Source of the DNA: Flavobacterium bernardetii
GTDB taxonomy: Bacteria > Bacteroidota > Bacteroidia > Flavobacteriales > Flavobacteriaceae
Assembly: GCF_011305415.1 (NCBI RefSeq)
Contig: NZ_JAANOQ010000003.1
Coordinates: 124,001-188,000 of the forward strand
Direction of reading: 5' to 3'
Length of the DNA: 64,000 nucleotides
The position numbers were made by a program, and so were the translations under genes. Positions 53,422 through 61,527 of the stretch are shown piece by piece (within the stretch, counting starts at the first letter, position 1; the number at the start of each line of letters is the position of its first letter). The notes beneath the pieces are model-generated. The model saw only the letters and a list, made by a program, of their open reading frames with translations. It did no database searches and was not told the DNA's origin.

Positions 53422-55137
53422 TTAAGATATATTGTTTTCAAATTTTAACTCTTTGAACACACTTGATATTATTTGATTATAACTTAATTCTTTAAAAGGA
53501 ATAGCAATATTATACTCTTCTAATTTTCTTTTGAAATTTCCTTTTTTATCTTCAATGTGTAAAAAATTATCTAATCCGTAGTACGTTTTAATTGCTTCTA
53601 ATATTATGAATGCAAAGCTATAATTCTTTTCATTTTTAGGATTAAAAAAATGATTTGCAAGTTGTATTAAACTATAACTATATCCAATTACTTTTTTTTC
53701 TTTAATTGATAAAATTGCAACCAATACTCTTTCAATTTTTGGTAATTGCTCTTTATAAACTGAATTACGCCTAATTTTTGTTTTTATTATGGTAATTGAT
53801 AAGTAATATAGAATTGATAGTCTAAAAGGTACTTTATAGTGGTTTATTTCATTTTTGTATTCGTTGTAAAGGAATGTAATATCTTCATTACTTGGTTCGT
53901 ATCCATTTTTGAACAATTCATCAATACTTGAACTAATTTCATATAATCTTGATTTGAATATTAGCTGTAATGGACTTAACGCACTATAATTTTTTTCCAA
54001 CCTATCAAAAAATAAAGCATTCTTATTTTCAAAATCAAGCTGGTCAGCATCAATTTCTTTTTGTCTTTGAGCCTTATATATTTCGTGTTGCTGCTGTCTT
54101 TCAATTACTTCTAAACGTATCTTCTCTTGTTTAGCTTCGATTTGTCTTTGTTCTTCTTCCCAAACTTCAATTTCTTGTAATCTTAATTTTTCTTGTTTTG
54201 CTTTTAAATTTTTTTCGGCTTCTTTACGCCCTGCAATTTTCTTTTCAACGATTTCCGCAATTTCATATTCGGCTCGGCTTACATCAAAATAATAGACCTT
54301 TAAAGTTTCTTCATCAAAAGTCAAATCACTTAAATTAACGTATTTACATTCCCATTCATATTCAATTTTTTCATCCTTCTCTATTGGATTTTGAAATTGA
54401 CATAACAAAAACAAATCATTGTGTAAATTAGACAATCTAATTGCTTCTTCGTCTAAAACAAAAGCATTTCTGTTATTTGAGTAAAAAATGTCTTTTTGAG
54501 TAAATCGTTGTTTATCTGCTTCAATTTCAAAATTTTTAAATACCCAAATTATAAATGATTGATTTTCTTTGTAAAAATGCTGTCTTTCACATATAACATC
54601 TAAAAAAGTTGTTGCAAGTTGAATTTCAAAAACTAATTTCTTATTCTTGAAGATTGATGTAACGTCTGGCTTTTTCCATTTAAGATAATCCCTATCACTT
54701 TTATTAACCATTTCCTGTTTAGCAAATGAAACTTCGCCTTTAGTATCTTTATTCAAACACAAAAAATCATAAATTAATTGTTTGGTTTCAATATGTAACG
54801 CTCCTTCCTTTTGACCATTAAATTTACCTCTTAAAATCCAATCTCTATCTATTTTTGTATCAGTTTTATAAGGACAATCCTCACTGTCTTTAAGGTGTTT
54901 AAAATGTGTTATTTTAGCATTTTTACCTATTCCACCTTTTATTTGTACCATTTGTCCACAAACTTCACATACAAGAAAAGGGTCGATTATCTTCTTACGT
55001 GCAAATTCACATTTTTCTCTGAAAGGAAAAACTATATTGTCGTCTAATGCTAAAAAAATATCAGCAATAAGTATCTCATCAGTATCAAGATTTTTGACTG
55101 ATTTCACACTCCTAATATTTTCACTTTCACTAATCAA
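53422..55137 (-). CDS. CoiA-like / DUF6035 nuclease-type protein
   Basis: 571 residues. A zinc-ribbon-like N-terminal part (Cys57, Cys60, His78, His81, Cys88) is followed by a nuclease-like core KWKKPDVTSIFKNKKLVFEIQ with Asp158, Glu171 and Gln173. A charged coiled coil follows (about 300-365), then a helical C-terminal part. This fits DUF6035/CoiA-like predicted nucleases from memory, which often occur in defence islands. Gene starts 7 bp inside the previous one (overlap). Confidence 0.72.
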   Translation of the reverse strand: MISESENIRSVKSVKNLDTDEILIADIFLALDDNIVFPFREKCEFARKKIIDPFLVCEVCGQMVQIKGGIGKNAKITHFKHLKDSEDCPYKTDTKIDRDWILRGKFNGQKEGALHIETKQLIYDFLCLNKDTKGEVSFAKQEMVNKSDRDYLKWKKPDVTSIFKNKKLVFEIQLATTFLDVICERQHFYKENQSFIIWVFKNFEIEADKQRFTQKDIFYSNNRNAFVLDEEAIRLSNLHNDLFLLCQFQNPIEKDEKIEYEWECKYVNLSDLTFDEETLKVYYFDVSRAEYEIAEIVEKKIAGRKEAEKNLKAKQEKLRLQEIEVWEEEQRQIEAKQEKIRLEVIERQQQHEIYKAQRQKEIDADQLDFENKNALFFDRLEKNYSALSPLQLIFKSRLYEISSSIDELFKNGYEPSNEDITFLYNEYKNEINHYKVPFRLSILYYLSITIIKTKIRRNSVYKEQLPKIERVLVAILSIKEKKVIGYSYSLIQLANHFFNPKNEKNYSFAFIILEAIKTYYGLDNFLHIEDKKGNFKRKLEEYNIAIPFKELSYNQIISSVFKELKFENNIS

Positions 55138-55942
55138 CTAAAACGCCATTTACAAACTCCTCAAATGTGGAGTAATTTTTCACATCCTTTGCCTTTCTAT
55201 TTCTTCCAAAGGTTGTTTTATCAATTCTGTTATTCAGATATTCAACTAACTTTTCAAAATATCTAATGTCAATATAATTTATGCCAGTTGCTTTAAACTC
55301 ATTCATAATGTGTTTATTAAAACTTGCCCAATTAAATTTTTCGTTTTTTCTGTTCAATTCAATCTGTTTCCAATCTCCGTATCGTTTAATTAAATAACTG
55401 ATATAGTTTTTCTTCGTCAAATCTTTTCCTAATGCTCCATCTGGTAACTCAATTTTTGGTTTGACAGACTTTGGTTTGAACTCTGGAAAATATTTTTTTA
55501 AAATCATTTCAGACTGTTCAGCGTGTTTAATGATTGTGTCCCAACCCCAATAGTACAAGTGAAATGATAGGTTTTGTTGATTTCTAATTTCATTTACAAA
55601 TTCTTGCAATTTTGTATCATCTCTAAAAGTAGATGCTAAAATAAATCGGTCAAATTCAATCTTTAAATCTTTTACTTTTTCTAAATCTAACGTAATATCT
55701 TCAATCAAATTCTTTCTTAATTCTGTATCTTTTTTTCTAATATCTTTCAATTTGCACTGGATAACCGTTTTGGTTTGAACCGAAAAAACATCAATTCCTT
55801 TTTGATTTTGACCCTTTACTCCAAAAGTCTGAAAATCGGTGTTATTGTAGGTATTCGTATTTTCAATTACATTGAATAAATCACATATAAATTCTTCAAA
55901 TAATTTTTCGTCTTTGAGTGGTGGGAGTTGGTATTTTGCCAT
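55130..55942 (-). CDS. Mrr-like nuclease linked to SIR2-HerA
   Basis: 270 residues. N-terminal Mrr-type restriction fold: FEEFICDLFNV, then FGVKGQNQKGIDVFSV (Asp51) and VIQCKLKD (Gln62, Lys64), the D...QxK order of Mrr enzymes. Residues about 105-150 hold a beta-rich middle part and the C-terminal 100 residues are helical with a conserved-looking GDWKQIELNR. It starts 11 bp after HerA on the same strand. Could be the DNA-cutting subunit partnered with the HerA motor. Confidence 0.8.
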   Translation of the reverse strand: MAKYQLPPLKDEKLFEEFICDLFNVIENTNTYNNTDFQTFGVKGQNQKGIDVFSVQTKTVIQCKLKDIRKKDTELRKNLIEDITLDLEKVKDLKIEFDRFILASTFRDDTKLQEFVNEIRNQQNLSFHLYYWGWDTIIKHAEQSEMILKKYFPEFKPKSVKPKIELPDGALGKDLTKKNYISYLIKRYGDWKQIELNRKNEKFNWASFNKHIMNEFKATGINYIDIRYFEKLVEYLNNRIDKTTFGRNRKAKDVKNYSTFEEFVNGVLVD

Positions 55943-55953
55943 TTCTAATTGTT

Positions 55954-57834
55954 TTAATCCTTCCAGTTATCAATTAATTTCATTGTCTTATTGTCGGGTT
56001 CATATTTTTTATCAATTTCACTTACATCAATCATAACTGGAACTTGTGCCGACAAACCAGCCAAAATACACGTTCCAGTAGGTAAAATTGGTAACGTTTC
56101 AAATGAAAGCCTATCTAAATATGATACGGTTCTTTCTATTGCATTAATATCATTGTTATTAATCAATCTATGTAAAAAGAAATTATGTAATTGCGAAATT
56201 ATGGTTGCTGAAATATCGTAAGGGCGTTGGCTTGCTATGGTTAAGAAAACACCAAATTTTCTACCTTCTTTTATAATTTCTTCAAATGTTTCCAGCCTAT
56301 AATCTTTCCAAGTTTCGCTCTCTCTTTCAGATACTGACGATAAAATATTATGTGCTTCATCAATAATAATATTCAGATACTTTTCTTGTCCGTTCTTTTT
56401 ATCTTGTTCTTTTAATTCTTTCTTTGTTTCGTATAATTGTTTGCATATTAATAGTGGTAACATTTTTCTCATCTGCAAGTTTACATCTCTCAAAGAAATA
56501 ACAGTTATGTTTTTTTCTGAAACAAAATCTTGAATTGTTATGATTTTTTTTAAATCGTTTATTCTGGTTGGCGTTCTTTTTATTAATGGCGAAAGGTGTT
56601 CAATATTTGAAAAACCGCTTATTATTTCGTGATAATACTGCAAAATAATTCTTAATCTAATTTTGATTAAAAAATCAGTTTGTATTTCATCAAATTCAAT
56701 TTCATCTAAAATAGGTTCAATCTTATTTAGAACTGATGGTGTCGTGCTTTTATAATAATCATTCCCATTTTCATCTCTAAAATAGAAATTTTTATTTTTA
56801 CTATGGAAATGTAAACTTTCTCTAATAACACTTAAAACCTCATTAATATTACTATTTGTCAAGCAAACTTCTACATTATACAATAAGTCAATGATTATAT
56901 TTGTTTTCAAATTATCATCTTCTTTATCAATAATTTTAGCAATCAATTGCTTTAAAAAACTTTTTAAACAATCTTTATCCGTTATCTTATCTTCTAAATA
57001 TTCGTTATCTATTGCTCTTTGTAAAAATGGTTTTTGTGTTTTTTCTGTTGCTTCTAATACTAACGCCCAAAAATGATGGTCTTTAATATAGGCTTCTGAA
57101 ATCGGAAATTTATCTTTTGAAATTCTCGTATTCAAACAAAAAATATTCTTATGCTCTTTTTCTAAAATTGCATTATCTTCTATATACTCTCCATTAAAAT
57201 CTATAAAGTAAAATTGTGCATTTTCTTTAAATTTTTTATTTTCAATGAATTTCAAAAATAATTCTCTGTAAATCTTTGCCAAAGTATAGGATTTTCCACT
57301 TCCAGTATTTCCGAAAATTCCAATATGGCTTGCAAATAAATCATTTACACCAACGCTTATTTCTTGTCCGTTTTCGTGAGTAAGTGTACCAATAACAAGC
57401 GGTTCATCGTCTTTCTTAACAAAATCATGAACATCTTTAAACTCTTCTCTTTCCAATAAAAAACATTCATTGTTAATTAGTGGAAGTTCTTTAATACCTC
57501 TTTCAAATCCTTTTTTACTAAAAAATCCCAGTAAACTAACAATGAGCAACCGTTTTATTTTCTTGTTTTCATTTGTATAATTCTTTTCGGAATATTGTTT
57601 GTCTTCAACAATAAATTCGCCTTCAACTTTACCAATTATTTTAGTAAATCCTTTTGTTATTTTGATGTAACTATTAACAGATATATTTCTTAAAAGTTCC
57701 CCATCATACAACAAATGAGAACTGTTTTTAGTTTTATCAACCTCAATTTTAATAGTTCTACCCTCAACAGAAGTAACTTTACCAACCTTAAATATAGAAT
57801 CCTTTTGTATAGATGTTTTCATATTACTTTTCAA
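55954..57834 (-). CDS. HerA-family AAA+ DNA translocase
   Basis: 626 residues (start at 57834, or 57822 without the first four residues). N-terminal HAS barrel (VGKVTSVEGRTIKIEV), then Walker A FGNTGSGKSYTL (Lys181), Walker B LNIIIDEAHNIL, a SQRP sensor and the C-terminal TVSYLDRLSFETLP. HerA forms hexameric rings that move DNA and pairs with SIR2 or nuclease subunits in anti-phage systems. Its stop region is followed by the Mrr-like gene and its start overlaps the SIR2 stop by 11 bp. Confidence 0.92.
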   Translation of the reverse strand: MKSNMKTSIQKDSIFKVGKVTSVEGRTIKIEVDKTKNSSHLLYDGELLRNISVNSYIKITKGFTKIIGKVEGEFIVEDKQYSEKNYTNENKKIKRLLIVSLLGFFSKKGFERGIKELPLINNECFLLEREEFKDVHDFVKKDDEPLVIGTLTHENGQEISVGVNDLFASHIGIFGNTGSGKSYTLAKIYRELFLKFIENKKFKENAQFYFIDFNGEYIEDNAILEKEHKNIFCLNTRISKDKFPISEAYIKDHHFWALVLEATEKTQKPFLQRAIDNEYLEDKITDKDCLKSFLKQLIAKIIDKEDDNLKTNIIIDLLYNVEVCLTNSNINEVLSVIRESLHFHSKNKNFYFRDENGNDYYKSTTPSVLNKIEPILDEIEFDEIQTDFLIKIRLRIILQYYHEIISGFSNIEHLSPLIKRTPTRINDLKKIITIQDFVSEKNITVISLRDVNLQMRKMLPLLICKQLYETKKELKEQDKKNGQEKYLNIIIDEAHNILSSVSERESETWKDYRLETFEEIIKEGRKFGVFLTIASQRPYDISATIISQLHNFFLHRLINNNDINAIERTVSYLDRLSFETLPILPTGTCILAGLSAQVPVMIDVSEIDKKYEPDNKTMKLIDNWKD

Positions 57835-59071
57835 AATTTTTTCTTAATAATATGCTTTCTAACAAAGGATTAAAAAGTAACTCATTCATCTTTTGCAAAT
57901 CAAACTTATCTGTTGGATTTAATAATTCAACATTATGAAAGTCTTTTAAATCAATACGGTCGTTTTGCAAGTTCTGTTTAATATCTTTGGCTTGTTCTGT
58001 ATATGAGCAAATGAATACTTTTAAGGTAGGGTTTGATTTAATGGCTCTAAACGTAATATCTCTTATATGTTCGTCTGCCATTGAAAAACCCATTACAAAT
58101 AATACGGAATTTTCTTTCTCCAATTCATTTGCATAAAGTCGAAGCATTTCATAATACGTTTTGTTAAAAGTTGTATCTCTAAACTTATCTTTTGTAGGAT
58201 TTACCACCTGTAACTTTTCGTATGCTTCAATAAATTCAGCAGTTGATGGAATAGGGGCTTTTTTGGTGGCTTCCTCTATAATTTCTTCAATCGTTAAATC
58301 TGTTTTGGTATCGTCCCACTTTTTAGTGCTTAATGAAACTATATCTATCAAATCCGATGTTCCAGCTACTTTAATAACTTTTTTCAATACATCTAATCCT
58401 GCAAATTCAATATTTGTGTTTTCTAATCTCCAAGTTACAGAACCGTGAATTTTCAATAAATTAAAAACTGGAATTTCTGCTATATTATCATAATGAAGGC
58501 TCTTTTGATAAAATGATTTTTTGAAGTTACTTAAATGAAATTGTTTTCTAAAAACCCCATTGAATCCATCATTAAATTGTAAATCTAAGTCCTCTATTAC
58601 TTTCTCAAAAAAAACATCGATATTGGTAGTGAATAGATTAACTTGCTTGTTTACGGTGTTACTTCGTCTTTCATATAAAACTTGATTAATGATTCTTAAA
58701 AAGTCTTTATACGCTTTATAGGTTTGTTTTAATTCAGAAGACTTTGAACTTAAAGACCAACAACTATCTTCGCCAAATATGAAATCTAAAATATCAATAT
58801 TGTCTTTCATTGCCACATCAAAATAACTTTTATATAAAGATGCTTTGATGTATTGCTTTAATTCATTAGAAATTTCTTTGTTTTCTTCAAGACCTGTAAG
58901 CCAAGTTTCAATGCCTCCTAATGTTCCCATAAAAGGAACAGATAAACCAGAACCAATCAAAAAACTAATATTACAATCTTGAATAATGTTTTTAAAAGTT
59001 TCTATTTTCTTCTCCAATGGATTTTCAATCTTTATTTCTTCTGGATCTAGTTGAGGTCTTATTGGACTCAT
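57824..59071 (-). CDS. SIR2-domain NADase, SIR2-HerA defence protein
   Basis: 415 residues. SIR2 fold with the nucleotide loop FLIGSGLSVP (Gly40-Ser41-Gly42), the FTTNID motif (148-152), and the catalytic His209 in LLKIHGSV; LFVMGFSMADEHI near the C-terminus matches the SIR2_2-type group. Such proteins degrade NAD+ when triggered by phage, killing the infected cell. The first gene of the eight-gene operon; a -7 box lies 40 bp upstream. Paired with HerA this matches the known SIR2-HerA system. Confidence 0.9.
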   Translation of the reverse strand: MSPIRPQLDPEEIKIENPLEKKIETFKNIIQDCNISFLIGSGLSVPFMGTLGGIETWLTGLEENKEISNELKQYIKASLYKSYFDVAMKDNIDILDFIFGEDSCWSLSSKSSELKQTYKAYKDFLRIINQVLYERRSNTVNKQVNLFTTNIDVFFEKVIEDLDLQFNDGFNGVFRKQFHLSNFKKSFYQKSLHYDNIAEIPVFNLLKIHGSVTWRLENTNIEFAGLDVLKKVIKVAGTSDLIDIVSLSTKKWDDTKTDLTIEEIIEEATKKAPIPSTAEFIEAYEKLQVVNPTKDKFRDTTFNKTYYEMLRLYANELEKENSVLFVMGFSMADEHIRDITFRAIKSNPTLKVFICSYTEQAKDIKQNLQNDRIDLKDFHNVELLNPTDKFDLQKMNELLFNPLLESILLRKNFEK

Positions 59072-59110
59072 ATTTAATAAGATTTCTTAATTTTTAATTT
59101 CTGTAATTCT

Positions 59111-59118
59111 CAAAAATA
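59111..59118 (-). promoter_or_regulatory. -7 promoter box for the defence operon
   Basis: On the minus strand TATTTTTG fits TAnnTTTG, 39 bp before the SIR2 start. No convincing -33 TTG at the usual distance. The rest of 59072-59271 is AT-rich without genes. Confidence 0.45.
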
Positions 59119-59212
59119 CTGCTTTAAAACAAATTATTAACTATCTAAAAATAGATTTGAATATATTGTTATTAACATTTCTATCTTGATAAAGAATATA
59201 TTTAACTTAAAA

Positions 59213-59243
59213 CAAAAAAGCATCAATATTTTAATACTGATGC
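59213..59243 (-). terminator. Terminator after the small membrane-anchored protein
   Basis: On the minus strand GCATCAGTATT and AATATTGATGC (10 of 11 paired) form a stem around TAA, followed by a T run. It separates the mobile-element side from the defence operon promoter. Confidence 0.8.
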
Positions 59244-59271
59244 AATTATTTAAAAAGAAAATGTAGTAATA

Positions 59272-59637
59272 TTAATGACAACCTAGCTCTTTCATTTTAT
59301 CTTCTAAAAAATCCATTAAGTCAATATTTCTTGATGCACTTTTTCCAGTTTTTTGAAGTCTATCCATATTTTCTGCCGTAACATTAAACTCATCTTGTAA
59401 TCCCTTGCAATCTTTATCTTCAATCAGTTTGTAAATCCTTTCTTTAACCATTGGGTCATATAAAGTCCAAAATTCAGAATTATCTAATTCCATTTCTGAT
59501 TTTTTTTCATTTTTTACTACATTAGGCTTATTTTCGGTTTTTACTTCCTCTTTTACTTCTTTCTTTCTTGGATTAATTAAATTTCCAATAACTCCTATCG
59601 CTATAATTCCAGCTAGGATATAAACAACTTTTTTCAT
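59272..59637 (-). CDS. Small membrane-anchored protein, unknown
   Basis: 121 residues. One N-terminal membrane helix (MKKVVYILAGIIAIGVIGNLI), then a charged linker (KKEVKEEVKTENKPN) and a helical C-terminal domain with CKGLQDEFN and MKELGCH. Similar small proteins occur on mobile elements, but I recognise no family. Ends in a terminator at 59213-59243, so it is a separate unit between the recombinase and the defence operon. Confidence 0.65.
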   Translation of the reverse strand: MKKVVYILAGIIAIGVIGNLINPRKKEVKEEVKTENKPNVVKNEKKSEMELDNSEFWTLYDPMVKERIYKLIEDKDCKGLQDEFNVTAENMDRLQKTGKSASRNIDLMDFLEDKMKELGCH

Positions 59638-59654
59638 AAAATAATTATGCTTTC

Positions 59655-59815
59655 AGTTCCAAAAAGCTGTTAAAGTTAGACCATAAAAAAGACGTGGAAC
59701 TTAATCTATCTGCTTTGGCGGTACTGGTATACCTGTATACAAAATAGAAAAAGCCCACGCCAGACCGACGTGAGCATTAATTCTATTATTCTTGTATACT
59801 TTTTAAATTACCAGT
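59655..59815. other. Repeat-rich region next to the serine recombinase (candidate recombination site)
   Basis: Within 160 bp there are three GTATAC hexamers (59727, 59735 and 59794), ACTGGTA (59723-59729) paired with TACCAGT (59809-59815), and AGTTCCA (59655-59661) paired with TGGAACT (59695-59701). Serine recombinases often bind paired inverted motifs beside their gene, as in resolvase res sites. This is a candidate attachment or resolution site only by position and symmetry. Confidence 0.4.
59741..59775 (-). terminator. Terminator after the serine recombinase gene
   Basis: On the minus strand GCTCACG and CGTGGGC (one G-T pair) form a stem around a 9-nt loop, followed by a T run. It ends the recombinase transcript 155 bp after its stop. 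Confidence 0.7.
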
Positions 59816-59930
59816 TTTCCAAAGCTTGAATAACGATTAACGCTTTATCAATATTTATTTATTTTTTATTTCATTTAATTACCTAGTTGATTTTTACAAA
59901 AATATTGTTTTTAAACAAAATTTTAGTGAT

Positions 59931-60596
59931 TTATTTGTTAAAATTACATCTGTTGTGCAAGATTAATACTTGCGATGCTGTAAAATTACCTCCTCTGCTT
60001 GCTTTAAATCCATTTTCATTTAAAACCGAAGCGATTTTATTATAGCTTAAATTATCTTTCCTTAGAGAGCTTATAAATGCAGATGCTTTTTTATTGTTTT
60101 CATTTACTAAAGCATTAAATTTTCTCACTTCAATACTTCGTGTTCTGGATTTATTAGTTAAATTTTGGGGTGAACCAAGATTTTTACCTCTTGCTTTTAG
60201 TTCGGCAAGTGCAACTCTAGTTCTTTGGCTAATCCGTTCTCTTTCGTCCTGTGCTAAAATTGCCATAATACCAATTGTAACAGAATTAGCAGTAGGCATA
60301 TCTGTACAAACAAATTCAACTTTTGAATCTCTTAATGTGAGTATAAAGGCTGCATTTCTGGAAAGTCTATCAAGTTTTGCTATCAAAAGAATAGCACCAG
60401 TAGTTTTGCAATGTGCGATAGCTTTTTTTAGTTGAGGTCGTTCATTATCCTTTCCGCTTTCTGCCTCTTGGTACTCCGCAATTAAAATGTTGTCTTGATT
60501 CAAAAATTTTTCAACTGCTGTTTTTTGTGCTTCTAATCCTAAACCAGATTGCTCTTGTTTTTTTGTAGAAACCCTATAGTAGCTTATATATTTCAT
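59931..60596 (-). CDS. Serine recombinase (resolvase/invertase family)
   Basis: 221 residues. N-terminal catalytic domain with YYRVSTKKQ (nucleophile Ser10), GLEAQ, AKLDRLSR (conserved Arg residues) and an AILAQDERERIS helix; a C-terminal HTH (NLSYNKIASVLNENGFKASRGGNFTASQV) binds the site. It catalyses DNA cutting and rejoining through a Ser-DNA link. First sign of the mobile element on this side; likely drives integration, excision or dimer resolution. Same strand as the next five genes. Confidence 0.92.
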   Translation of the reverse strand: MKYISYYRVSTKKQEQSGLGLEAQKTAVEKFLNQDNILIAEYQEAESGKDNERPQLKKAIAHCKTTGAILLIAKLDRLSRNAAFILTLRDSKVEFVCTDMPTANSVTIGIMAILAQDERERISQRTRVALAELKARGKNLGSPQNLTNKSRTRSIEVRKFNALVNENNKKASAFISSLRKDNLSYNKIASVLNENGFKASRGGNFTASQVLILHNRCNFNK

Positions 60597-60631
60597 TTTG
60601 TAATGTTTGTTAAAGGTTGGTTTAATAAACT

Positions 60632-61108
60632 TTATAAAAAATCTAATGAAGTTTGTGCTTCAATTGAACCAGCTTTATTTATGTGTAAAACTGTTATGTC
60701 TTTTTCAGCTAGATCCTTTCCGATAAGTTTGTTTCTGTGACAATCTTTGTGATGAGGGCAAGCACATAGTATAGCAATTCTGTAACCTAGTTCAATACCA
60801 CATTCTAAATCAGAAAGACCCTGCTGATAAGGCAAGGTCTTTCTGGTTTTTTCGTAGTCTGGTAAATTATCTGTTTGTAAGTTCGGGTCTTTTGGTAATC
60901 CTCCAAGTTCGTTTCCTTTAAACATGTAACTAATTCCAGAATCTGCTAAATGCTTTTCAAGCACATTTCTATTAAATGCTGGCCTGTATCTGGAAGAGGG
61001 GACAGACCTAACATCAACAACTACTTGAATTTGATTGTCTTTTAAGATTTGGATAAATTCGGAAATCGAGAGATTTCCATATCCAACTGTGTAAATACAA
61101 AACGTCAT
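60632..61108 (-). CDS. DUF488 protein
   Basis: 158 residues. DUF488 signatures are complete: YTVGYGNLSISEF, VVDVRSVPSSRYRPAF (near 31-47), YMFKGNELGGLP, and the Cys/His motif CACPHHKDCHRN. The family is widespread in mobile elements, plasmids and defence neighbourhoods; no activity is established to my knowledge. The conserved cysteines and histidines could bind metal. Starts 10 bp after the next upstream gene's stop. Confidence 0.9.
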   Translation of the reverse strand: MTFCIYTVGYGNLSISEFIQILKDNQIQVVVDVRSVPSSRYRPAFNRNVLEKHLADSGISYMFKGNELGGLPKDPNLQTDNLPDYEKTRKTLPYQQGLSDLECGIELGYRIAILCACPHHKDCHRNKLIGKDLAEKDITVLHINKAGSIEAQTSLDFL

Positions 61109-61117
61109 AAATTTATT

Positions 61118-61492
61118 TTAAACTTTCCTATTCAAGATTGCTTCTAACTCTTCATCTGATTTGGTTTCCATTTCCTGTAAGTTAGTATTCACTCGTAACA
61201 CATTCTCCTGTTCTATGTAACCTCTCTTCTTACCTTTGGTCTTCAAATAGAAAATCGTAGCTGTAGTATTCTTTTCTTGTATCTGCTTTATAAGTGAAGC
61301 CTCTGCTAAGTCTAATATACTCTCTCCTAGAGCTTCATAGGTTTCTTTAAACTTCTGATCTTCTTTAAGCCAATTGTAAAAAGTATTCCTAGATATATCA
61401 ACAATCTTACAAGCTGAATCTACAGACAGGCCAAAACTACTAGCGAATATTTCCAATATCTTAACTTTCTTCTGTTTTGTACTTAGTCTCAT
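61118..61492 (-). CDS. Terminase-small-subunit-like HTH protein (phBC6A51-like)
   Basis: 124 residues from the ATG at 61492 (MRLSTKQKKVKIL); an ATG at 61543 would overlap the upstream gene by 16 bp. Helix-turn-helix segment FGLSVDSACKIVDISRNTFYNWLKED, followed by a helical region and TATIFYLKTKGKKRGYIE, as in small terminase-type phage proteins (phBC6A51 group). Could bind DNA ends or start replication. Charged C-terminus. Phage-like content of the mobile region. Confidence 0.75.
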   Translation of the reverse strand: MRLSTKQKKVKILEIFASSFGLSVDSACKIVDISRNTFYNWLKEDQKFKETYEALGESILDLAEASLIKQIQEKNTTATIFYLKTKGKKRGYIEQENVLRVNTNLQEMETKSDEELEAILNRKV

Positions 61493-61527
61493 CGTCTTCT
61501 TTTTTATGTGTAACATTTTGTAACATT

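Noticed and set aside
59641..59830. tRNA gene as an integration target near the recombinase
   Set aside because: No cloverleaf or T-loop motif was found on either strand.
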